Positions 43,484-53,495 are shown, counted from the first letter of the stretch. The stretch: DNA of 60,423 nt from CAZSDP01 sp964605665 (GCA_964605665.1 CAZSDP010000027.1:1-60423); one strand, 5' to 3'. A program made the numbers and translations. Notes: generated by a model from the letters alone, not told the origin.

Positions 43484-44359
43484 ATGATCGAACTGAAACA
43501 AGTCCACAAGACTCTCAGCGGCCGCAAGATTCTCGATGGCCTAGATCTCAGCGTCAGCGCTGGTGAGACATTGGTCATCCTCGGCCGATCGGGAATCGGT
43601 AAGAGTGTGACACTCCGACACATCGTTGGCCTAATGAAGCCTGACGAAGGGCGAGTCACCGTGCTCGGTAACGATGTCAATGAGCTCGAAGGCAAGCCCC
43701 TCCTCGCTCACCGCCGCAGAATTGGCTACCTCTTCCAAGACGGAGCATTGTTGAACTGGATGAACCTCGCTGAGAATGTCGCGCTACCACTGACGGAGCA
43801 TGAAAAACTCCCGAAAAACGAAATCGAAGAGAGAGTCGAAGAAGTTCTAGAATTGGTAGAACTTGACAACCACATGCAAAAGTTACCTTCGGAGATTTCA
43901 GGAGGGATGCGCAAGAGAGCTGGTCTCGCCCGCGCATTGGTGAATCGACCAGAAATCGTCCTGTACGATGAACCGACTTCCGGCCTCGATCCCATCTCCT
44001 CGAGCCTGATCAATCGACTGGTCAATGACCTCAAGGAGCAGATGAAAATCGCCCAGGTGGTCGTCACCCACGACATGAGCTCTGCATACTCGATTGGTGA
44101 TCGGCTCGCGATGCTTCATAACGGTAGGATTCGATCGGTGGGGACTCCCGAGGAGATTCAATCGAGCTCAGATCCCGCAGTGCAACAATTCATACATGGA
44201 AAGATTCAAGGCCCGCTCTCTCGCGAGCACCGTCACCAAGTGAAGGGTCGAGATTCTCACCCCGACAATTCCACCTCCCCTTCCAATGAATCAGAATCGA
44301 AACAGCAATCCTCCGAATCGACTCTCCCGCAACGAGCCGAGAAAGGAAGAAATCAATGA
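43484..44359 (+). CDS. mlaF: MlaF-family ABC transporter ATPase
   Basis: A 291-residue ABC ATPase partner of MlaE. It has Walker A GRSGIGKSVT (about 33-42), Q-loop YLFQDGALLNWM, the signature ISGGMRKRAGLARAL, Walker B IVLYDEPTSGLDP and switch His in VVTHDM. The SGGM-type signature and the DGALLxxM Q-loop context are typical of MlaF rather than of importers. After about residue 250 there is a polar Ser/Glu/Gln-rich tail. It starts 9 bp after mlaE and overlaps mlaD by 4 bp (ATGA). Confidence 0.94.
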   Translation: MIELKQVHKTLSGRKILDGLDLSVSAGETLVILGRSGIGKSVTLRHIVGLMKPDEGRVTVLGNDVNELEGKPLLAHRRRIGYLFQDGALLNWMNLAENVALPLTEHEKLPKNEIEERVEEVLELVELDNHMQKLPSEISGGMRKRAGLARALVNRPEIVLYDEPTSGLDPISSSLINRLVNDLKEQMKIAQVVVTHDMSSAYSIGDRLAMLHNGRIRSVGTPEEIQSSSDPAVQQFIHGKIQGPLSREHRHQVKGRDSHPDNSTSPSNESESKQQSSESTLPQRAEKGRNQ

Positions 44360-45489
44360 CACGCGATTTGTTCGTCGGCCTCCTGTTCTTGGGAGCAGTT
44401 CTTCTCGTGGGCGTCTTCACCTTGATGATCCGTGGGCTCCCTGCGAGTGCGGCAAACTACCGACTTTCCGTCGAGTTTGAAGACATTGCCGGGTTGAACA
44501 AGGGAGATGCGGTTCGGGTACGCGGCTACAAAAACGGTGAGATCGAAAACATCGATTTCGATGAAGAGCGAGTCCTGGTCACGCTTCGTCTCTTTAGCGA
44601 AATCGAACCGAAGAGTGGCTATGCGTTCGAAGTCCTCCCCACCAGCCCTCTCGGTGGAACTTACTTGAAGTACTCTCCAGGCAGTGGCACAGCGGTGGAT
44701 ACTGATCAACTTGTCGGTCGTGCGGGAGCAGACCTCTTCGGTACAGTCAGTGAGATCCTCAATGAAAATCGTGAGGACATCCGAAAGTCGATCGCTTCAC
44801 TCGAGAACATTCTCGAATCGATCGACAGCGGCAACGGAGTGATCTCTGCACTCTTCAGAGACACGACTCTTCGCGAAAACTTCGCACAGACGCTTTCTGA
44901 TACGCGAGAGGTCACCCATCGGATCCTCGAATCGGAAGGGCTGCTCGGAGCACTCGTATCGGACCAGCAGATGCGAGACGATGTCGAGCAATCGCTGACT
45001 GGAATCCGAGTCACCATCGACAAGATTTCGAGTGGCGAGGGGCCAGTAGGAGCGCTCGTGCACGATGAACGCCTCAAGGAGCAGATCGAGCAGATCTTTC
45101 AAAGAACCGATCAATTTACGGAGGACATCCAGAATTCTCGTGGTCTCATCGGCGCTCTACTGCGCGATGAGCAGCTAAAACAATCATTCCAAACCTTTGC
45201 ACGAGATGCCTCGAACTTGGTCGATGAAGTTCGCCGCGGCGATGGACTGCTCTCTTCATTGATCAACAGCTCCGAGCTGAGGGACGATATCCTGGGAACG
45301 GCAAGCGACCTGTCCAGCGTGATGGAACGAGTCCGAACCGGTCCAGGAACAGTTTACAGCCTGATCCACGATCAAGTTCTTTATGACCGCGCAACGGAGG
45401 CAGTCGCTCTGCTTCGCGACGCGACAGAAGACGCCCGTGAGCAGGCGCCGATCAGCACCTTCTTCGGTATTCTCTTCGCGCCATTCTGA
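44356..45489 (+). CDS. mlaD: MCE-domain (MlaD-like) lipid-binding protein with six tandem repeats
   Basis: A 377-residue protein. One N-terminal membrane segment (about 7-27) anchors it in the inner membrane. The MCE domain follows (about 34-120: YRLSVEFEDIAGLNKGDAVRVRG, then FEVLPTSPLGGTYLKY). After this, six repeats of about 40-46 residues share a GxxxxALxxDxxLR core: VISALFRDTTLRE, LLGALVSDQQMRD, PVGALVHDERLKE, LIGALLRDEQLKQ, LLSSLINSSELRD and TVYSLIHDQVLYD. E. coli MlaD is only 183 residues, so the repeat region is an extension, probably a periplasmic helical bundle or tube lining the lipid path. It shares its last base with the antiporter start. Confidence 0.92.
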   Translation: MTRDLFVGLLFLGAVLLVGVFTLMIRGLPASAANYRLSVEFEDIAGLNKGDAVRVRGYKNGEIENIDFDEERVLVTLRLFSEIEPKSGYAFEVLPTSPLGGTYLKYSPGSGTAVDTDQLVGRAGADLFGTVSEILNENREDIRKSIASLENILESIDSGNGVISALFRDTTLRENFAQTLSDTREVTHRILESEGLLGALVSDQQMRDDVEQSLTGIRVTIDKISSGEGPVGALVHDERLKEQIEQIFQRTDQFTEDIQNSRGLIGALLRDEQLKQSFQTFARDASNLVDEVRRGDGLLSSLINSSELRDDILGTASDLSSVMERVRTGPGTVYSLIHDQVLYDRATEAVALLRDATEDAREQAPISTFFGILFAPF

Positions 45490-46532
45490 TGGAGTCATTT
45501 TTGTTTTTTCTCGCTCAGACTACTGGTGATGACCCGTCACTATCGATCGCGATCATGTTCATCCTCGGTGGTCTCTTTTTCTTGACGGTGGGTGGAGAAT
45601 CGCTCGTCAGCGGAGCCGCTCGACTGGCTCTTCGTTTTAAACTCACCCCCACCGTGATTGGCCTGACTGTTGTTGCCGCCGGCACATCGCTTCCAGAGCT
45701 GGTGGTCAGCATTATCGCCCAATTCAAGGGGAGTGCGGAACTTGCATTGGGCAATGTGGTGGGATCCAACATCTTCAATATTGGTATGGTTCTCGGCCTA
45801 CTCGCCATGTTTCGAGCACTTCCAATTCCAGGGTCGACTGCGAAGCTAGAATTCCCCGTACTCCTTGTCGCGACAGTCGCAGTACTTCTACTCGCTCAGG
45901 GCCCTTCAAACTCCGATGGACTTTTCACCCGCGCTGAAGGAATTGGGATGCTCGTCGCCTTGGTCGTCTTCATCGCCGTGACGATTCGAGTTGCGAGAAA
46001 GCATGTCACCGCGGAGGAACGCGCTGCCTTTGCAAATGAGGTGAAAGAAACAAGCGGAATCGATACAGCACCCGAAAAGCCTCTCGCCTGGACACTCGCG
46101 CAAGTCGTCTTGGGAGCAATCGGTCTTTGGATCGGCGGAAAGTGGCTGATCGAAGGATCGATCGACGTCGCTCGGCTTTTTGAAGTGAGCGAACGGGTCA
46201 TCGGGCTGACGATTGTCGCAGGCGGAACCGGTGCTCCAGAGCTCGTCGCTTCGCTGATCGCGCTGCGCCGCGGCAAAGGAGATATGGCCGTCGGCAATGT
46301 TATCGGATCAAACTTATTCAACTTACTCGCCATCTTAGGCGTTGCTGCCTGCGTCAAACCGCTACCGGCACCAGCTTCGATCGTCGGAGGTGATTTCTAT
46401 TGGTTGCTCGGGATCACGTTTCTACTCATCCCCTTCTTCTTTAGATCTGATCCGAGGATTCGGAGATTTGAAGGGGGATTACTCTTCGCAACCTACGTCA
46501 TCTATATCGTCATACTTCTCGTTCAGCGCTGA
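45489..46532 (+). CDS. CaCA-family calcium/cation:sodium antiporter (YrbG-like)
   Basis: A 347-residue inner-membrane exchanger with about 10 hydrophobic segments. It has the two inverted alpha repeats of the family: AAGTSLPELVVS with GNVVGSNIFNIG (about 63-98), and AGGTGAPELVASL with GNVIGSNLFNLLA (about 245-280). The Glu of each PEL is the expected ion ligand. A short cytoplasmic loop lies between halves (about 155-195). It overlaps mlaD by one base (TGATG). In E. coli the homologue yrbG is next to mlaFEDCB, so the association with Mla genes is conserved, although the functional link is not established. Confidence 0.92.
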   Translation: MESFLFFLAQTTGDDPSLSIAIMFILGGLFFLTVGGESLVSGAARLALRFKLTPTVIGLTVVAAGTSLPELVVSIIAQFKGSAELALGNVVGSNIFNIGMVLGLLAMFRALPIPGSTAKLEFPVLLVATVAVLLLAQGPSNSDGLFTRAEGIGMLVALVVFIAVTIRVARKHVTAEERAAFANEVKETSGIDTAPEKPLAWTLAQVVLGAIGLWIGGKWLIEGSIDVARLFEVSERVIGLTIVAGGTGAPELVASLIALRRGKGDMAVGNVIGSNLFNLLAILGVAACVKPLPAPASIVGGDFYWLLGITFLLIPFFFRSDPRIRRFEGGLLFATYVIYIVILLVQR

Positions 46533-46551
46533 GGGATGCCATCCAGGCTGA

Positions 46552-47427
46552 TCAGTGCTCACCTTCCGGCTCGATGTGAATCACGACGTCTCGCACGCCA
46601 GGGAAGCGATCACGAATCGCGTCTTCAATCTGATGAGATAGATCGTGAGCAGCCTTCACCGACAAATCTGGCTCCACATGCAAAGAAAGATCGATGAAAA
46701 TCTGATTGCGGCTTCCCCGACTCCGGATTTTGTGGGCATGAAGTGCAGATGGAAAGCGCTCCAAGACCTCCTCAATCTCGCTCGAATCGATGGGGGCACT
46801 ATCGGTCAGGACTTGGATCGACTCTCCGATGATCTGATATGCAGCGCGAATGATCACCACGCCGATCAATCCCGCGATCAGCACATCGATCCACTGGATT
46901 CCTACATAGATCGCCAACACTGATACCAGCGCGCCAACTGTGGCAAACATGTCCGATCGTGTGTGCTCGGCATCCGAGAGGAGAATGGGACTCGCAAGCT
47001 CTTTACCGACCCGCATCTCGTAGCGATACACCATCCAATTTGCGAAGAGAGTTCCCAGCAGGATCGGCACCCCCCAAAGAGAAGGCTTGGCAACGGTTCC
47101 GGCGGCGATGCGATCCGAAGCTTCGAAAACAATTTGACCGGCGGCAATAAACAAGAGAAACGAGATCCCCATCGACGACAAGATCTCATACTTCTGATGT
47201 CCGTAATGGTGATCTTGATCTGGTGGTCTTCTCGCTAATGTAATCCCCACCAAAGCGATCACATTTGAACAACCATCGAGCAAGCTGTGATAACCGTCTG
47301 CAGAAACGGAGAGAACACCCGTCATCAATCCATAACCGAGTTTCAATCCTGCGATCAACAGATTGACCGCGAGAGTCACCCAGAGGACGTAGGCTACACG
47401 CCCATAACGAGGTTCGCCTTCGGACAT
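46552..47427 (-). CDS. Cation diffusion facilitator family metal transporter
   Basis: A 291-residue CDF protein from the ATG at 47427, which has AAGAGGTG upstream; a frame start at 47466 has no ribosome site. It probably exports divalent metals (Zn, Fe, Mn, Co or Cd) by proton antiport. Six TM segments are visible. The site residues appear as SADGYHSLLDG in TM2 and DAEHTRSDMFA in TM5. A DHHYGHQKYE loop follows TM2, and the C-terminal cytoplasmic domain (about 205-291) includes HVEPDLSVKAAHDLSH and DVVIHIEPE. The family usually has Asp/His x3 Asp at these sites; metal choice cannot be read from sequence. It ends 19 bp from the convergent antiporter gene and lies 56 bp downstream of the glutamate dehydrogenase gene. 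Confidence 0.92.
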   Translation of the reverse strand: MSEGEPRYGRVAYVLWVTLAVNLLIAGLKLGYGLMTGVLSVSADGYHSLLDGCSNVIALVGITLARRPPDQDHHYGHQKYEILSSMGISFLLFIAAGQIVFEASDRIAAGTVAKPSLWGVPILLGTLFANWMVYRYEMRVGKELASPILLSDAEHTRSDMFATVGALVSVLAIYVGIQWIDVLIAGLIGVVIIRAAYQIIGESIQVLTDSAPIDSSEIEEVLERFPSALHAHKIRSRGSRNQIFIDLSLHVEPDLSVKAAHDLSHQIEDAIRDRFPGVRDVVIHIEPEGEH

Positions 47428-47483
47428 CGACACCTCTTTCGCTGGCAACTCGCAACGAAACTGCACATCGACGGGTTAAAAGA

Positions 47484-50400
47484 TCACCCAGCGATGCGCG
47501 CAAGCCGAACGCTGAGTACTTGCAACGCAGCAATCGTGATCTCTTCGCGCCCTAACCTCCGCATATCTGCGCCGAGTTCACGAAACAGCGGTCTCTTTTT
47601 CACTTCGGCGATGGTGTTGGCAACCCAATCGTCACCCTCGACAGGTCCGTATCGCTTTACGAGGCGCGCAACAAGCCCCCAAAGAGAGTCGAGCAGTGAA
47701 TTTCGAACGATGCGAAGCGCCAGTGTTTCCCAGCGGCCAACGAAGACATTTTCGTCGAAGCGGCGCACCATCGGGTGGATATATGAAACTGATCCCAATT
47801 GATAATAGAGTGCCGTGACGGTCCCGATCGGGGCGCCTGTCTCACGAGCAATGTCGGCGATTCGCAGTCCGGCGGTCAAGTAAAGACAATCGGCGAGCCT
47901 TACCGCCAAATCAGGACCGAACCCCGCTTCCTTAAACTGACTCAAGGCTTCTTGATATCGCTCTTTCTCTTCATTGGGTAACGACTCGACCAAGACCTGC
48001 CGATACTCGCGCAGGTAACTCTGAAACTCTTCTCGCCCTTTTGCCAACTTCTCAAAACGGCTAGAGACATCGGCGAGAAGCCATGAGACCGCCCGACGAT
48101 TTGCTTCTTCAATCGCCAATAAGGCTTGATACTCCGAGTGCGCTTCCAGCTTCCCTTGTTCGAAGATCTGCCGGCGCAGATCGGCCGCATCAAAAATGCG
48201 GTCGACGACCAGATAAGCATACGCAATTTCTGCCGCAGTGCGCCCTGTTTCGCGCTGGGCTTCGATCACGAATGCCCCCCCGGCGTAATCTACGATTCGA
48301 TTGGTCAAGACGGTGAGCGAGATTTCGCGAGCCAAGAGATGATTCGGAATCAAATCTCCAAATCGCTCTCGAATCGAATCGGGAAAATACGCAAGAAGGT
48401 CGTCTTTGAGTTCTTGCTCGAGCTGCTCAGAGCGTTCTTGCAATTTTTCGAAGAGATGCATCTTCGCGTAAGCGCTGATGACCGCCAATTCTGGGCGAGT
48501 CAAACCGATCCCTTGCGCTTGACGGTTTGTGAGAGTTTCCAAATTGGGTAGAGACTCACGATCTCGGTCGATCCAACCTCGATCTTCAAGGGTCTTCATC
48601 ACTCTCTCGAATGCAAAAGGATCTGACACTGCTCGAAGCTCATCGAGCGAGATCATTCGTCCCTGATCGGAGTTGTTAGAGAGCACCTCATGGCAGATTT
48701 CTTCCTCGAGACTCGCAAGAATCTGATTTCGCTCCTTGAGAGAAATCTTCTCGCTCACCACCAAGTCAGAGAGCAGGATTTTGAGGTTCACCTCGTGGTC
48801 GGAGCAATCAACTCCTCCAGAGTTATCGACAAAGTCGGTGTTGATCCGACCACCACGTAGCGCGAATTGCACGCGTCCACGTTGAGTCAAACCAAGATTG
48901 CCTCCTTCACCGATCAACGTAGCTCTAACTTTTCGAGCGTCGACTCGAACTGCTGCATTGGAGAGATCGCCGACGTCCCGATCATCCTCAGCGCTCGCTC
49001 GAATGTAAGTCCCGATCCCACCATTCCAGAGTAAGTCGACCTCTAGGGTCAAAATCGCGCGAATTACCTCACTCGGATCGCATTCGCTTCTTTCAATTCC
49101 CAGGAGAGCCTTCGCTTGAGGAGACAACCGAATTGTCTTCGTATGCCGAGAGAAGACTTGCCCGCCAGGGGAAAGGCAATTCTCGTCATAGTCCTCCCAA
49201 GAAGACTGAGGAAGCTGAAACAGTCGCTCTCTCTCGGCAAATGACCGGTCGGGATCAGGATCTGGATCGATGAAGATGTGCTGATGGTTGAATGCAGCGA
49301 GAAGATGGAGTTGCTTCGACAGCAGCATGCCGTTTCCGAAGACATCGCCACTCATATCCCCGATGCCGACAGCAGTGAAAGAATCTCTCTCAGGATCGAT
49401 CCCACGTTCGTGGAAATGCCTACGAACTCCCTCCCAAGCACCTCGAGCAGTGATGGCGAGAGCTTTGTGGTCGTATCCATTCGATCCACCGGAAGCAAAT
49501 GCATCTCCGAGCCAGAACCCGCGCGCAAGGGAGATCTCGTTTGCCGCATCGGAAAGATGCGCGGTCCCCTTGTCGGCGGCAACCACCATGTAGGGGTCAT
49601 CGGGGTCGTGTCGAACGACCCGTTCCGGAGGAAGGACCTCTCCGTCCATCACATTATCTGTCAAGTCGAGAAGCGCACCGATGAAAACCCGATAGAGCCG
49701 GTCTGCCTGTTCTCGCCGGGTTCGAGAATCCGGTGCCGGATGCCTCAAGACGAACCCGCCCTTTGCTCCGACCGGTACGATCAGCACGTTCTTGACCATC
49801 TGCGTTTGCTGAAGCCCAAGAATCTCATCTCGGAAGTCGGTGACCCGATCAGACCAACGAATTCCCCCTCGGGCGAGCTTGCCACCACGAAGGTGAATCC
49901 CCTCCATGCTGTAATGGTGGACGTAGATTTCTCGCCACGGCCTTGGCTCCCCCCCGACCTTCAAAACTCGGGAGTCGATCTTGAACGCGACCAGGTAATT
50001 CTCACGAGACCGTTCCTGATATCGAGTCGTGCGAAGCGTGGCTTTGAGAACATCGAGATTGACCCGGATGAAGTGGTCATGCGCACTGGAGGGCACATCG
50101 ATCAAGGCCCGCTCGATCTCCGCTTCGACCATTCTTGCCCGGTCGCGTCTCTCAGAGAGAGTCAGCGGTAGGTCCGGATCGTGTCTCAATCGGTGGAACT
50201 CGATCAGCAACCGCGCAATTGCGGAATGCTGCCGCAAGGTGTTCGCGGCGAACTGGGTCGTGATCGAAATGCCGAGTTGATGGAGGTAGTGCAAGTAGGA
50301 CCGCAACAAATCGACATCTTGCCAATTCAAACCCGCTTCGATCACAAGGCGGTTGAGCGGGTCATTTCCGACGCAGTGGTGAAAAACAACATCGAGCGCC

Positions 50401-52361
50401 TCAAGAAACTCTGCCTTGCGAACCACCAAGGGATGATCATCTCGATCGACCCCCGCAACATGAAATGTGTGGATGTAGAGACTCTCGCCATCGGATAGCT
50501 CTACCGGAAAAGCAGCCTGCTCCATCACCTGCAGACCAAAATTATCAAGGACGGGCAGTACTGTTGAGAGGTACACATTCCGACGCAGGTAGAGACGAAG
50601 ACGAGCACGACGCTTGCGAAGGTCTTCCCGAGAATGGAAAACTTCGAACGACACCCCCGGCCCATCACTAGGCCGGATTCGTTCTAGGTGACCGATGTCC
50701 GCCACAGCTTCGACTGGAGTGTGAACCGCACGATACTCATCGGGAAACGCGGAGCGATAACGCGGAAAGAGATGTCGAGAACGACGCCCAAACTCTCGAT
50801 CGAGTTGGCGGGTCAGACGCTCTTCCCAAGTTCCAGCAACGGAACGAACTCGCTCGTCGAGTTCCTCTCGTGAAAACTCACGAAATCGGTCGTTCGCGGT
50901 AAAGAAGAAGCTCAGTAGGACAGTGCCATACTTACCAAGGTTGACCCGCGAATCACTATAAGTCGCTCCCAGTTCATCGAACAAAATCGACTCGATCCGC
51001 CGCCTCTGTTCCTCCGAATAGCTCTGTCTCGGAAGCACCAAGAAGTAGAGTCCCTTTTGATTCTTCTCATCGATCGTGACATAGCTGCGAAGTTCTTTTG
51101 AGCGCTCCACGTAAAGAATGGTCTGAACGATCGCATCGATCTCTTGATCGCGAGCCTGGAACAAAAACTCCACCGGAATCGAATTCAAGGAGTTGATGTA
51201 CGCCTTACCCCGAACACTGGTCTCTGTCAGACCTCGCTCAGAGAGAAGGGCACCAAGGGTTCGCCTCACCAGAGGGATTTGGCTCCCGAGGGTCTGGATT
51301 GCTTTATAGGTAAAGAGACCGCGAAGGTGGAAGTACCCCACGAGCTCTCCATTGGAATCCAAGTCCCGGAGAATGAAGTGATCAATTTTTCCAGCTCGAT
51401 GGATCAGCGACTCTTCGAGACCTTTGAACGCAACAACGCTTGCCGTCCGGAATCGCTGTTCCCGCTCCATTCGGTCGATGACCAAACCTGCTTGCCGCTG
51501 GTCATCTTCACTGATCCCCTCATAGCCGCAGCCACCGTCTTCCTCGGGAATCGGCAACTCACCAGGATCTCCGGAATAGCGACTGATTCCGAGAAGCACG
51601 AAGTTTTCGTCGAGTAGCCAATCGATCAAGACCCGAGTCTCTGCGAGTAAGCCTGGATCGAGATCCTGAGTGCTACCAGTGGTGACGAGCTTCTTGTAGT
51701 TTCGAGCGATCTCTCTCAATCGCCCCTTCATCCTTTTGAAGTGGCGAACAACATGTTGGGCAATCTTGAGACGCTCCAACACCTCTGATTCGATTTGAGC
51801 GATCTCTTCTCTTTCGAACTCTCCGATCAGCTCAAATCTCGCGATCACTTCGGGGCGCGTCCCCGGCCCAAACTCCTCTTGAACACCATTCAGTTTCCCT
51901 GAAGGATCTCGGAGCAGTGGAAGTGAAATGGAGTGACGGCTCGCGAATCTGATTCCACTGTGTTCCAAGTAGAGTTCGATCGTGTCCACGATGAATGGTT
52001 GATCACGAAGGCAAACCTCGAGTACCACGCTCTCTTCATCGAGGCTCGCACCGAATTCGTCTTTTGAACGCTCCTGCTCAGACTTGCCGGAGGCGGAGTG
52101 GGACCCCGCCATGCCAGCTGGCTGAAATGCTCGTACCAAGATTTGGGTGGGTCGACGCTTCTGTAAGAACTGATATGTGTCCACGAGGTGAGCGGCAAGA
52201 CGCCGCCCCTCCTGGTCATCGAGATCTTCGAGATGCCTCTCATCGAGGACTGTTTCGAACTCTGCGAGAAATCTTCGAAGCAGAGCGAAATCTCGAATGC
52301 CTTTAACCTCGAGTAGGTCCGGGCTCTCCATGAGAGCCGCGAGTCGACCCGATTCTTCCAT
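47484..52361 (-). CDS. Large NAD-specific glutamate dehydrogenase
   Basis: A protein of about 1625 residues of the ~180-kDa NAD-GDH class (as in Pseudomonas and Streptomyces), which converts glutamate to 2-oxoglutarate and ammonia. The long N-terminal region carries ACT/PAS-like regulatory domains (EDVVLEVCLRDQPFIVDTIELYL area). The catalytic segment near the middle shows VPVGAKGGFVLRHP, DNVMDGEVLPPERVVRHD, ADKGTAHLSDAAN, GSNGYDHKALAIT and VGIGDMSGDVFGNGM, then a nucleotide-binding half with LIGEGGNLGLTQRGR. A helical C-terminal domain ends the protein. The exact start is uncertain: ATG 52361 fits the family N terminus, while an in-frame start at 52472 would add 37 residues with low-complexity Arg/Gly. 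Pathway role (glutamate catabolism) is known for the family. Confidence 0.94.
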   Translation of the reverse strand: MEESGRLAALMESPDLLEVKGIRDFALLRRFLAEFETVLDERHLEDLDDQEGRRLAAHLVDTYQFLQKRRPTQILVRAFQPAGMAGSHSASGKSEQERSKDEFGASLDEESVVLEVCLRDQPFIVDTIELYLEHSGIRFASRHSISLPLLRDPSGKLNGVQEEFGPGTRPEVIARFELIGEFEREEIAQIESEVLERLKIAQHVVRHFKRMKGRLREIARNYKKLVTTGSTQDLDPGLLAETRVLIDWLLDENFVLLGISRYSGDPGELPIPEEDGGCGYEGISEDDQRQAGLVIDRMEREQRFRTASVVAFKGLEESLIHRAGKIDHFILRDLDSNGELVGYFHLRGLFTYKAIQTLGSQIPLVRRTLGALLSERGLTETSVRGKAYINSLNSIPVEFLFQARDQEIDAIVQTILYVERSKELRSYVTIDEKNQKGLYFLVLPRQSYSEEQRRRIESILFDELGATYSDSRVNLGKYGTVLLSFFFTANDRFREFSREELDERVRSVAGTWEERLTRQLDREFGRRSRHLFPRYRSAFPDEYRAVHTPVEAVADIGHLERIRPSDGPGVSFEVFHSREDLRKRRARLRLYLRRNVYLSTVLPVLDNFGLQVMEQAAFPVELSDGESLYIHTFHVAGVDRDDHPLVVRKAEFLEALDVVFHHCVGNDPLNRLVIEAGLNWQDVDLLRSYLHYLHQLGISITTQFAANTLRQHSAIARLLIEFHRLRHDPDLPLTLSERRDRARMVEAEIERALIDVPSSAHDHFIRVNLDVLKATLRTTRYQERSRENYLVAFKIDSRVLKVGGEPRPWREIYVHHYSMEGIHLRGGKLARGGIRWSDRVTDFRDEILGLQQTQMVKNVLIVPVGAKGGFVLRHPAPDSRTRREQADRLYRVFIGALLDLTDNVMDGEVLPPERVVRHDPDDPYMVVAADKGTAHLSDAANEISLARGFWLGDAFASGGSNGYDHKALAITARGAWEGVRRHFHERGIDPERDSFTAVGIGDMSGDVFGNGMLLSKQLHLLAAFNHQHIFIDPDPDPDRSFAERERLFQLPQSSWEDYDENCLSPGGQVFSRHTKTIRLSPQAKALLGIERSECDPSEVIRAILTLEVDLLWNGGIGTYIRASAEDDRDVGDLSNAAVRVDARKVRATLIGEGGNLGLTQRGRVQFALRGGRINTDFVDNSGGVDCSDHEVNLKILLSDLVVSEKISLKERNQILASLEEEICHEVLSNNSDQGRMISLDELRAVSDPFAFERVMKTLEDRGWIDRDRESLPNLETLTNRQAQGIGLTRPELAVISAYAKMHLFEKLQERSEQLEQELKDDLLAYFPDSIRERFGDLIPNHLLAREISLTVLTNRIVDYAGGAFVIEAQRETGRTAAEIAYAYLVVDRIFDAADLRRQIFEQGKLEAHSEYQALLAIEEANRRAVSWLLADVSSRFEKLAKGREEFQSYLREYRQVLVESLPNEEKERYQEALSQFKEAGFGPDLAVRLADCLYLTAGLRIADIARETGAPIGTVTALYYQLGSVSYIHPMVRRFDENVFVGRWETLALRIVRNSLLDSLWGLVARLVKRYGPVEGDDWVANTIAEVKKRPLFRELGADMRRLGREEITIAALQVLSVRLARIAG

Positions 52362-52642
52362 CTCCGGTATGCTTCCCGGTCTGCGTGATGCGATCGGCGT
52401 ACCTCCAGCGACACGCCCTAGCGGCCTGCCACCAACTCTCGGAACAGCGTCCCTTTCACAGTCGGGCCCCATCCTACCCTCGACACCGAAAAGGTCTCAC
52501 TCCCGTTGCGGTTTTTATCGGCAAACGACCCGAATGAGAAGCAGTGCGTTTCGAGATTCACTCAAGTTCCCCCAGACTCATGTTGTCCCCCTGAGCCGAG
52601 CCGATACGATGCGGCCTCGATCAACCAGCGAAAGGTGACCTC

Positions 52643-53380
52643 ATGGCCACGAATTCCGACCATCAGGCAGATTTTGATCTCGAAACTGCTTCTGACTGGG
52701 CTGATGACCAAGAATCGGGCTCAACTGGATCCCGTCGAGGGTTTTTCACCGTATGGCGCTGCTGTGGGTGTCTCGGCATCGTCGGAGCCATGGTCTTGAT
52801 CGGGACCCTCATCGCGTTCCGGTGGGCGGTGAACTCCGTTTTCATCCCACAGGCGATCGAGGTTCCAGCGCTGAGCTTTACCGACGCCGAGGCTGACGAG
52901 ATTCGCCAGAGACTCCAAGATCCGTTCCGGGCGGGAGAACTGGTCGAACTCACCCCCAAAGAGCTCTCGATCTTGGTCAAGGACTACCTCAGAGGAGAGG
53001 CGGGAACCATCGGAGCAGAATCGGTCTTCTCATGCTCCGTCACTCCAGATGGTCTGCTCGATCTCCGGATCGGAATTCAGGTACCGATCGACGACACCAA
53101 GAAATGGCCCTTCTTTGCCCCACCGGGTCGCTTCATCAATTTGAAACTGATCGGACTGATCGTGATCGAGGAAGGCCAAGTCACTGAAGCAAAACTCGAA
53201 GAATTCAAATTTGGTGACATCTGGGACGAGAAAAACATCGACGACCAAAGTTCAAAAGAGATCGTCGATGGAATCCGGGAGCAAAGACGGACAAATGCCG
53301 ATTTGCGCTCTTCGATGGGAGCGATCGAAGTCTTCAGATTCGACGGGGAAAAGATCCAAATCCAGATGATCCCCGAATAG
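52643..53380 (+). CDS. Single-pass membrane protein of unknown function
   Basis: A 245-residue protein. A hydrophilic acidic N terminus (about 1-35) precedes one membrane helix (about 40-62, begun by WRCCGCLGIVGAMVLIG). The rest is soluble, probably periplasmic, with alternating helix and strand (LSFTDAEADEIRQRL, then LTPKELSILVKDYL, LLDLRIGIQVPI, INLKLIGLIVIEEGQVTEAKLEEFKFG). This pattern recalls small lipid-binding-like domains, but I cannot name it. AAAGGTGA precedes the ATG at 52643. It stands alone, divergent from the glutamate dehydrogenase gene and convergent with the coiled-coil gene. Confidence 0.75.
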   Translation: MATNSDHQADFDLETASDWADDQESGSTGSRRGFFTVWRCCGCLGIVGAMVLIGTLIAFRWAVNSVFIPQAIEVPALSFTDAEADEIRQRLQDPFRAGELVELTPKELSILVKDYLRGEAGTIGAESVFSCSVTPDGLLDLRIGIQVPIDDTKKWPFFAPPGRFINLKLIGLIVIEEGQVTEAKLEEFKFGDIWDEKNIDDQSSKEIVDGIREQRRTNADLRSSMGAIEVFRFDGEKIQIQMIPE

Positions 53381-53495
53381 CTCAACTCCCCGGCCCCACG
53401 AGCTAGGGACTTCAATTCCTCGGACAAGAATCGCTTCCCGAGGGGCTGATCTTTCCGACGGTCGGATCGCCGGTTCGAAGAGTCCCTTTGAGGTG

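Noticed and set aside
42560..43507. 315-codon minus-strand open frame opposite mlaE, rich in His, Asp and Arg
   Set aside because: It looks like a metal-binding protein only because it is the complement of hydrophobic and GTC/ATC-rich codons of mlaE; no ribosome site and no independent evidence.
49278..50171. 297-codon plus-strand open frame inside the glutamate dehydrogenase gene
   Set aside because: It is antisense to the conserved catalytic region of the dehydrogenase; no coding character of its own.
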